Positions 55,719 to 64,000 of a stretch of 64,000 nt of DNA are shown here, piece after piece. Made by a program: the position numbers and the translations under genes. How positions within the stretch are numbered: the first letter of the stretch is position 1; each line of letters starts with the position of its first letter. The stretch lies in assembly GCA_037952775.1 (NCBI GenBank), contig JBANAY010000003.1:4340001-4404000 (forward strand). Reading direction: 5' to 3'. The notes under the pieces were generated by a model. The model was not told where the DNA came from. It was given only the letters and a program-made list of their open reading frames with translations, and searched no databases. Source of the DNA: Clonostachys chloroleuca. Taxonomy: Eukaryota; Ascomycota; Sordariomycetes; Hypocreales; Bionectriaceae.

Positions 55719-57767
55719 ATGACAGAGACAAGGCAAACCTTCACACATACCCCTTTGCGCGATCAAGTGTCTGTCACCATGCCTGCCTTCGACGAATCTC
55801 CAGAGCCCAAGGCCCAAGCGGCCCATGATTTGTCGGCGATGCCAGCAACAGAGCTTCCAGAACTCGTCATGAAGACTGATGAGATCCGTAATGGAGCCAA
55901 CGGCCATACCAACGGCCATACCAATGGGCATAGCACAGATCCTTTCAAGCTTAGTCAAGAGTTTGCATACACGCCGCGCAGAATCAAGGTCATCACCATT
56001 GGCGCCGGCTTCTCTGGTCTTCTCATGGCACACAAATTTCAGCATCGCTTTCCCGAGATGGAAGACATCGTAGATCATACCATCTTTGAAGCCCGAAGCG
56101 ACATTGGTGGTACATGGCTGGCGAACAATTACCCTGGAGTTCAATGCGACGTCCCAGCTCATATCTACGTATGTTGGCCCCAAATCCATTCGGTCGTGCT
56201 TGATCTAATCACATGCAGGCATTTCCTTTCGACCCCAACCCCAACTGGGAGAGGTTCTATGCCAGTGGAGGTGATATCCTGTCTTACATGAAGGCAACAG
56301 TCAGGAAATGGAACCTTGATCGTGACTTGCAGCTCAACACCCGGGTCATCGGGGCTGAGTGGCTAGATAACTTAGGCCAATGGAAGGTTACGGTAGAGCA
56401 TGAAAATATCCAGAGAGAAGAGTATTGTCACGTGTTGATCTCAGCCCAGGGAGTACTTGTGTGAGTCCAATACATCTGTCCATGTCCATGTGCAACGGAG
56501 CTAACTGTTCATAGACACGAGTCGTGGCCAAAGATTCCAGGACTGAAAGATTTCAAGGGCCATACGACCCATTCAGCAAGCTGGGATCACAACTACGACT
56601 ATTCCAACAAGCGCATAGCTGTGATTGGCAATGGCTCATCGGGCATCCAGATAGTTCCTCAGATGGCCAAGCTGCCTGGTACCGAGGTCACCAACTTTGT
56701 CCGCGGCCCTGCGTGGGTCTATTACAGAGCTCCTCCCTCGAAGCACCTGGGCAGAGAGGATGATGACCCAAACCCTCGATACTCGGAACAAGACAGAGCC
56801 CGCTTCCAAGACCCAGAGCTTCATCTTCAACACCGTAAAGGCATCATCTCACGAACCAACAAGTCCTTCTACATCTTCCGAAGGGGTGAGAATAATGAAG
56901 CAGGCATGAAGATGGCGGCCGAGCAAATGGCCGAGAAGCTTGGTCATGATCCCGTTCTATGCTCGAAACTAATCCCCAAGTGGGAGTTGGGCTGTCGCCG
57001 TATAACGCCCGGGCCTGGATATCTGGAATCGTTCCTGCGACCAAATTGTCATCTGACGGATAGTGCAATCACACAAGTGACGCCGAATGGCCTTCGGACT
57101 GCCGATGGCAAGGAGCATGAGGTAGACGTCAGTGAGTATATCCTATTGAACCTGATTACTGGCTGTTACAAGACTGACCAAGTCACAACTAGTCATTTAC
57201 GCTACCGGCTTTGATGTCTCTTTCCAACCACGGTATCCGATCATTGGCTTGAACAACGTGGATCTCCGAGAACAGTGGAAGGAGGATCCCGAAGCATACA
57301 TCTCAGTCGCTGTACCGTCCATGCCCAATTACTTCATGATGATGGGCCCAAACTGTCTCGGCGGACACGGGTCACTCGTAGAATCTCTCAATTGGACAGG
57401 TGACTACTTTGTTAAGTGGATCAAGAAAATGGCTGTCGAGGACATCAAGCACATTGTCCCCAAGCAAGACAAGGTGGACGCCTTCATCAAGTATTGCGAC
57501 CAGATCCACAAGACCCTCGTCTGGAGTGGTGGTTGCACCAGCTGGTACAAGCGAGGCAAAGTTGACGGGCGGGTCACGGCGCTGTTTGGCGGCAGTGCCC
57601 ATCTCTTCAATCGAATGCTCGGTGATATCCGTGCCGAGGATTTCGACATCACTTACAACACTTCAAACCCGTTCAGGTTCATGGGCAACGGTTTTACGGC
57701 TTTTGAGATGGATCCCGAGAATGATCTATCTTGGTATGTGGAAAAGGCAGAAACGCTCCGATGTTAG
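55719..57767 (+). CDS. Baeyer-Villiger-type FAD monooxygenase
   Basis: Exons 55719-56168, 56219-56460, 56515-57131 and 57193-57767 give 627 residues. Two Rossmann turns are visible, GAGFSG (95-100, FAD) and GNGSSG (NADPH). Between them lies FKGHTTHSASWD (244-255), the type I Baeyer-Villiger fingerprint F-x-G-x-x-x-H-x-x-x-W-P/D. ARSDIGGTW and VIYATGF also fit. It should insert one O atom beside a ketone, giving an ester or lactone, using NADPH and O2. The N-terminal 60-71 stretch is a small NGHTNGHTNGH repeat. An alternative start at 55779 would drop 20 residues. Neighbours (SDR, tannase-type esterase, metallo-beta-lactamase-fold hydrolase, transporter) fit a ketone degradation route. Confidence 0.92.
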
Positions 57768-57921
57768 GATTGTAGTCAATCAATCATATACCATTATTTT
57801 AGTTAGATGAGCTGATGTAGCAGCATTCAATTTATTTATCTGATTTCAAAATTACATTCAGGCGCTTACAAATACACTGATTGCCATCTATGACGTGATG
57901 CCGTGCCAACCCTACGTATAA
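57768..57921. other. short convergent intergenic
   Basis: 154 bp between the 3' ends of the monooxygenase and the regulator. Confidence 0.4.
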
Positions 57922-60097
57922 TCACAATATGTCCAAGTTGATATTCGAGAAATCAAAATTATAATCAACGAATGGTTCCAACAGATCCTGATAACGATTG
58001 AGCAAGTCTTCGTGGAAGATCGCATTCTCAGGTGAAGGCAGAGCGGTTGTAGTGGTGCCAAACTCATTGTCGGCAAGGAGGCAATCTGCTATCCGACCAG
58101 TCGATCTAGTCACAAACGGAAACAGACGCGACCAGTCAAAGTCGATCGACATGCTTGACGCTCCTCGGCCACCATTGCTCTGTCCATTATGCTCACTGGC
58201 CCTGCTTCTGCCGGGGTGCATCATGGTACGGGGTAACGCCCGGAGCCGTTCGAAGCCTTGCCGTATGACGTTGGCAGATGCCCACATCTGCTGAAGCTGA
58301 GCAACCGCCTGATCCAAGATGTCCAGGCCCTCCTCGGCCTCCTGCGAGAACTGCTTGATTCGACTCGCTTGAAGAAGAGCAATGAAGGCGGTGCCGCAGT
58401 ACCAGCACGTAATGGCCATGAGAAAACGTGCATTTCCACGGGATAGAATATCTCGAAGAACCCTAGCAATACACGACGCAGCCAAAATGGCTGGAGGGAG
58501 AGCCTGTGGCAGATCCGGGGTTGTTCTTTGGAGATGCATGACAATGATGGTTGTGAGGTAAGGAAGATGCAATTGATGGACATCACGGTCAAACGATTGT
58601 GTACGGCTTGAACCAATGGGAAGCTGAAGATCCGGTGGCAATGATTGAACCCAGTCAACGAGCTCCTGTCTCAATCCCGTGGGGAATGGAGCAGAGGTCG
58701 AGTCCGCCGACTTGGATAGTGCCTGGGAGACTTTCCCCATGATACCACATAGACGGACCCAATACTTAAAGATGCGGCCTTTTTTCTGGGATGCAGGATC
58801 GCTTGGGAAGTCGGCCGGTTGGACCTCCTTGATTGTCATGTCTTCTGGACAGATGATACAGGGTTTACTTTGGCACAGAGATGTCAGTCGTTCGCGCGCC
58901 TATCGTACAAGCGTTAGCATATTCTCGAATAACATCAAGTGGCAAACTTACAAATACAGTCCACCATAGTCGTCTCCGTAGGCTAATATGGAGCTTGCTG
59001 GCTGCCTCACCATGGGGTTCACGATGAATGTTCATCTGCTGCGCATGTCTAATGATGACCGAAGTCCACCACCAGGACGAATGGCGATGAGCTGTAGCAG
59101 GGGACCGCGGTGCCCACCAGTAAAATAGGGAGATGGCTTTCAGTGCCACAAGTATGTCTGGCTCTTCATCCTCGTAGAACATCATTCTTGCTTTCTTGTA
59201 GTACGAAGCCGGCCCTTCATGTGGGATTAGCGGGGGCTGTATATGGCTCGCGGCAAGTGCAAGAGCATTCGCAAGCATGGGAGACCTTTCTAGTTCAGAC
59301 TCGAGTGTCTGGCGATCAAGAACAGGACACCATGGGTAACAATACTCGAAATACGTTTCGGAAAAGCTCTGCTGAAGCTCCTGCTGACGAGGATCTGATG
59401 CTGGGCTTCGAAGCTCGAAATTTGCGACTAGTTCTTGCTGCTCGGCCGCAAGTTGGTTCTCGGGCCCGTAGATTTGGAGGAAGCCCGTATCGACATCGCC
59501 TGCATGGCTGCGGCCGGCGCCTTCTGTTGGCGAAGTGCTCGACTGGGTCTGATGGGTGATTGTAACGTCGGGAGGAGGCTCAGCGGGGGGCAGAGCAAAT
59601 ACGACCCCTCGCGTCGAGGCAGCCGCAGAGACCGGCGACTCGACCAATCCTTGATCTGCAAGTTCATCTACAAACTCGATAGTCGCATCATTAGATGGTC
59701 CTGATCCGTCTTCGCCCACATCGTCTGCGCGGCGTTGTCAATATGGTTCTGACGAGAGCAGTGAGAGGGTATGGCTTACCGCCCAGGACGACAATAGACT
59801 CAGTACCGCATTCTGCTTGAGTGGATACTCTTCGGCGCTGCTTGCCTCTCTTAGACGGCCGAAGGTGGCAGTCTTGGTCCTGGTTGTCACAGTTGGAGCA
59901 TCGTGCGTGGCCTTGGGAGCTTCGGCTCTGGTACGCACAAGGTCAGGGCGCATTCGGAACAGAACTGCATGGGGCAAATTCACCTGCAGATCACACTTAA
60001 TCTTCTTAGAATGGCAAAAGAAGCAGACGGCTTCAGCACGCTTCCGTTTTGGTTGTTGGGCCGCAAAATGGAGCCAGTTGCCGACGAGCTCTGTCAT
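57922..60097 (-). CDS. Zn2Cys6 transcription factor
   Basis: Exons 60097-59984, 59927-59780, 59724-58952 and 58899-57922 give 670 residues in phase. The zinc cluster begins AVCFFCHSKKIKC, is split by the first intron, and continues RCSNCDNQDQDC, with C-x2-C-x6-C and C-x2-C-x6-C. RPSKRGKQRRR follows. The middle region shows PWCPVLDRQTLE and RRRLWWTVFARERLTSL across the last splice, typical of fungal-trans regulators of small-molecule catabolism (CTF1-/FacB-like). It lies between the monooxygenase and the transporter and is the natural candidate to control this cluster. An in-frame Met at 60163 could add 22 residues. Confidence 0.9.
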
Positions 60098-60939
60098 TGC
60101 CGGATGGTAGAGAGAGGAGAGTGTAGGTTTTGGTAGATGGTAGCCGAGAGCAACCCCATGCATTAAATTCAAGTAACCGCCCCGGACGAACCGAATTAAG
60201 AGCCGGGGCACGTGTCCACGTGCTCAGGTGCGGAGAGCGGGGAAATTACTCTAAAAATGTGAAGTTTAAGTCACCAGCCGAGTGGAAATCCTTGCCAAGC
60301 TTACTCTAGCCTACCCTATACGTGACAGAGTTCGAGTATTGTGACGCGATGGAACCCAGATCACGGGATATTCCATTCAATGAATAAATAGATTATGTGT
60401 AGACCCTCTTTAGATAAAGAGAAAATTCAAGTCCTCTATCAGTTTTGCTTCAATTGGTGGACTCTAGCTATAGCGAACTGTTATCGTCGCAAACCCGGGA
60501 GGGATCAAGCTGTGACAAACGAAACTGACCAAGTTTCATGCATACTGAACGCGTATGGTACGAACCGGGTGAATATGCTTTTTGAATACAGTTTTTTGTC
60601 TACCTTGAATGCCCGAATAACTAGACGATGTGTAATGATATACAAGGGTAAGCCGGAGAAGCTGGGCAAGGGTTTCCTATTGCGTGATGACTTAATCGTC
60701 ACAAGAATAAATAGGCAGACACGCCAGTTTACCTCACGCATAATCATAAAAGAAATAAAGAAAGCCTCATTTTAATATGGTTTTGCTTAATTAGATTGGA
60801 TTTGGTTATAGTAATCAGCACACACTCCATCCAGGCCCTATCCACTGAACCAACTGAATTAGATGTAAAGGATTTCGAATCAAAACTCAATAAACACATA
60901 ACCCCCATAGAACACGGCAGAGCTGATACTTGGAAATAT
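60098..60939. other. intergenic, 840 bp
   Basis: 5' flank of the regulator and 3' flank of the transporter. It has CACGTGTCCACGTG at about 60209-60222, two CACGTG words 8 bp apart, close to the regulator start. A 126-codon open frame at 60395-60775 has no recognised domain and is probably chance. Confidence 0.4.
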
Positions 60940-62717
60940 CTAGAGAATGTAGCGGAATTGCATATTCTGAGTTGTTAGTAATTGTCTTGGCTCAGGGTTG
61001 AGATCACGAACCTTCTTATCAGTGAGGTCATCCTCGTACGCGTGATCGAAGCCTTCCATGATTCCAGCCTTGTCACGTCGCTTGTTGGTCCACATACACA
61101 TCAGGCGGTATGCAATGGCCAGTACGGCAGCGACAATGGCGGTGACGACTACAACGATGAAACCGGGCACATAGCGAGGTGCGTCTTCCTTCTTGAAGCA
61201 CAAAGGGCCGACAAAATTACCTAGAGCGGGTTAGGACGGTTTATTTACATCATGATGAACAGGATGGTGACTTACCCAGACAGTAGCCGATGTAGAGACC
61301 AGAAGAAGCGACAGAACGCTTCGTGTATCCTGCGGTGTTGGCAATTTGCAGGCCCATGAGTACGGCATAGCCGCCGCCAACAGACGGTAGAATATACACG
61401 GCAAAGAGCAGGGCGCCAGTTGATGACTGAGGCAGTAGCCAGAGTAGAAGAGAAGGTAGAACCGTGCCCAGTTGAGCTACGAATATCAGATACGTCCTGA
61501 TATTCTTGTACTTGTATGCCAGATAGGGCATAAGGAGTTGAAGCGTGCCGGCATACAGGCCGCAGGGCATCATGAGCAGCAACGAGTTGAGTGTACTGAA
61601 ACCGAACCCATTGATGATGATTGGAACAAAGGTTGAGATCGGAGCATTCGCAATCATTGACAAAAAGGCGATGGCGAATACGGCCCAGAACTTGGTATCT
61701 AGTAAGAGCTCCCAAATCTGAGCAACCTTGAGGTGAGTATTCCGGACTCCCGAGTTATTTGTCTTAAGTCGGGCGACAAGGATATACCGCTCTCTTTCGT
61801 TGAAGCCCTTGGCTCGAATAGGGTCGGGAGGCAGCACGAAGACGAGTATAATGCCCCACACGATCGTGAGAGAACCGGCGAAGTAGTACATATATCTCCA
61901 AGAGGAAACGCCTCCGTTGATTAGACCGAATCCATAGTTGACGAGAGGAGAGATGATGGAGACGTAACCGGTACAGCTGTACCAGATGCTATTCCCCAAG
62001 TCAACATTTATGCATAGGTACTGGTGGAGTCAAATACTTACCCCATTCGCATGGCTTGTTCATTCTTCTTATAGAAGCTCCCCTAAGAGAATGAGCATAT
62101 GTACGATAGCTTAGGCGGAACATTGGCACTTACGACAATCATCATGAACATGGGGCTGATGCCGCTCTCCAAGAAACCAAGGAAGAATCGCTCTGTATAG
62201 AGTGCTCTGTAGTCTTTGCAGACCACTGTCAAGATAAGGCAGACACCCCAAACTGTGACAATACCAGAAGCGACTCGTTCGATGGGATATCGCTGTGCGA
62301 GCATCATGCTTGGGTAGGCACCGACAATGAAGCCAAGATAGAAGATTGCAGCCGACATGGCGTATCGATCTCCAGTGAGGAGGCCAAGGTCTTGTCTCAA
62401 CCCGAACAAGGCCTGCGTATAAAGGTTTAGTAAGTTACTACTGGAAACCTGGGAACAGGAGCACATACAGCCTGGGAAAGCATGGCCTTGTCGTAGTACT
62501 GCAGCATGTATGTTAGGCAGAGAACGGGCATGAGCCTCCAATCAATCTTGCGTCGTAGCCTCTTCTCTTCCTCATCAGTCCACGCCTCGTCGCCCTGGTA
62601 GGCTGCTAAAACCTTGACTGCCTCATCTTTGTGGACGGTGTCTACCGTCTTCTGCGTCTGTGCCTCAGCCATGTCCTCATGGTGTTGAATTGCGGCGCCT
62701 TTGTCAGAGTCAGACAT
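60940..62717 (-). CDS. MFS transporter, Dal5 type
   Basis: Six exons (62717-62469, 62412-62134, 62082-62042, 61988-61276, 61220-61012, 60966-60940) give 505 residues. The last intron is 45 bp with a perfect TACTAAC branch point. It is in frame, so it is easily read through; splicing gives the usual Dal5 ending NMQFRYIL after LTDKK. YYDKAMLSQAALFGL in helix 1, GFLESGISPMFMMIV in helix 4 and GIWYSCTGY across the third splice are family marks. It should import an organic anion with protons at the plasma membrane. It is divergent from the metallo-beta-lactamase-fold gene at 63087, 370 bp away, and close to the cluster regulator. Confidence 0.9.
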
Positions 62718-63086
62718 GGTTAATCCGAATGTGTTTGCTGCTGAGTTGTCGAATGCAACATTACATGTACCAAAGCTTGATACTTATGCTCAATCCCCCA
62801 GGGTCGTTGAACAGGCTGGCCTGGGGGACGATGCACACGGCCTTCCGGGGAAAAGTTGGGGTCCGGGGAAGGCTTCAATGTTGGTTAGACGTGGCTGGGC
62901 GACGTTACCGGACAAAGGTTACCGAGAGGTTTGCCGACGGCCTAGACCCAACACTAGTTTGCTTGGCCATCACAGGCGCGAGTTTATTGACACTGGACCT
63001 GATTTGTCATCTGTATTTGTTCAGCTCCAGTTACCCATCTTTTGCTGCTGCACGTTGAGACTTTTCTTGTACATTGGCAAACCAAC
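62718..63086. promoter_or_regulatory. shared divergent promoter, transporter / metallo-beta-lactamase gene
   Basis: 369 bp, noncoding. TTTGCCGACGGCC near 62932-62944 shares TTGCCGA with the inverted repeat at 55507. Confidence 0.4.
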
Positions 63087-64000
63087 ATGGCGCCAAGCCC
63101 ACCGCATCCTGAGCTCCCTCGAGGGGAAGCAATGCAAGCCGTAAAGTTAATCAACCCTGTCAACTTTGGGCCTGCAATTCTGCAGAGGTTCATGGCACCA
63201 CCTGTCCCAGGCCTCGAGACTTTCAAGAGCTCGCCGTCATTGTCATTCCTCCTTGAGCACAGATCTGGAAGGAAACTTGTGTTTGACTTGGGGATCCGGA
63301 AAGACTATGACAACTATGCGCCCTCAATTGTGAAATACCTGCCGACTACAAAATACAATATCGAGGTGGTGGAGAATGTGGCAGATATTCTGGAGCAGAA
63401 CGGCGTCCCTTTGGATGAGATTGAAGCAGTGATATGGAGGTAAGTAGCCCCTGTCATTACACCAAGAATGTTTCAATTCTTCAATAGTGACTGAATATTT
63501 AATAGTCACTGGCATTGGGATCACATCGGTGATCCTTCCACATTCCCCCCAAGACGGATCTTGTCGTCGGACCAGGCTTCAAAGAAGCCATGCTTCCCGG
63601 CGCTCCAGCAAATCCAGAGTCACCCATCCAAGAGAAGGATTATGCGTGAGTTCACTGCCGGGTTTTAAAATGACTTGATAATAACGACAGGAATCAGTGG
63701 TCGCAATCTGCGTGAGATTAGCTTTGAAGGCCCGCACTCATTCAAGATCGGCCAGTTCCCTGCCTTTGACTATTTCGGGGACGGGTCATTCTACCTACTG
63801 GATAGTCCTGGGCATGCTGTAGGTCATCTGTGTGGTCTGGCTCGGACGACTGCCGAACCAGACACATTCATTCTTATGGGTGGGGATGTCTGCCATTATG
63901 CTGGCATTTTCCGGCCGTCTCAATATCTACCAATCCCAGACACCATCTCTCCACACCCCTGTCACCCTGGGCACGACAGTGTCCTATGTCCTGGGGAGGC
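63087..64000 (+). CDS. metallo-beta-lactamase-fold hydrolase, 3' end beyond window, apparent frameshift
   Basis: Exons 63087-63439, 63506-63645 and 63698-64000 (open at the edge). The first splice builds SHWHWDHIGD, the H-x-H-x-D-H zinc motif. SPGHAVGHLCGL carries a further His and MGGDVCHYAG the bridging Asp. The layout is that of fungal lactonase/AHL-hydrolase-like proteins. Inside exon 2 a run of six C (63545-63550) puts the reading one base off. With seven C the frame gives LVVGPGFKEAMLPG and agrees with the phase of the next intron (acceptor AATCAG at 63697). So the gene is either decayed by one base or misread. In the cluster it could open a lactone made by the Baeyer-Villiger enzyme. 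Confidence 0.8.

Noticed and set aside
60395..60775. 126-codon open frame between regulator and transporter
   Set aside because: No domain, no splice or promoter support, composition like flanking intergenic DNA.

Overview
The window is chromosomal DNA of a filamentous ascomycete, most likely a eurotiomycete close to Aspergillus or Penicillium. It has compact genes on both strands, short introns of about 45-75 bp with GTAAGT-like donors and CTAAC/CTGAC branch points, many Zn2Cys6 or fungal-trans regulators, Dal5-type MFS transporters, F-box and HET-type sequences, and AT-rich islands that look like RIP-mutated transposons. Exon models below were built by eye so that splice phases agree. I see no tRNA, rRNA or CRISPR.

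Left third (1-18.2 kb), mostly intact metabolic genes: the 5' end of an acyl-CoA synthetase (-), a regulator without a zinc cluster (-), an SDR (-), a PTS1-tagged amine oxidase (+), a membrane-anchored sulfotransferase-like protein (+), an aldo/keto reductase (-), a Zn2Cys6 regulator (-), a class II aldolase (+), a Dal5-type transporter (-) and a TauD/TfdA dioxygenase (+).

Middle (18.2-48.8 kb), an accessory region with many broken genes and two AT-rich islands (27.96-29.76 and 45.45-46.72 kb). It holds two HET-gene fragments flanking an F-box gene and a vWA gene, a divergent pair of genes sharing an unnamed beta-rich N-terminal domain, a reductase with an in-frame stop, a decayed 3-hydroxyacyl-CoA dehydrogenase, a Zn2Cys6 regulator, a Dal5-type transporter, a secreted poly(3-hydroxybutyrate) depolymerase with its complete triad, a decayed esterase, a DUF1343/NamZ-type exo-muramidase homologue and an amino-acid permease stub. 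Palindromic CGG-N2-CCG sites recur in the promoters from 31.6 to 40.4 kb. They suggest that the local regulator controls, or once controlled, a polymer-degradation regulon.

Right third (48.8-64 kb): a Zn2Cys6 regulator, a PLAC8 protein, then a likely ketone/ester degradation cluster: tannase/feruloyl esterase, SDR, Baeyer-Villiger monooxygenase, Zn2Cys6 regulator, Dal5-type transporter and a metallo-beta-lactamase-fold hydrolase cut by the window end. The enzyme set fits alcohol to ketone to ester or lactone to hydroxyacid.

Several otherwise good genes are broken by single-base differences in homopolymer runs (near 12.13, 21.95, 23.58, 24.94 and 63.55 kb). These are either assembly errors or true decay, and need raw-read support.
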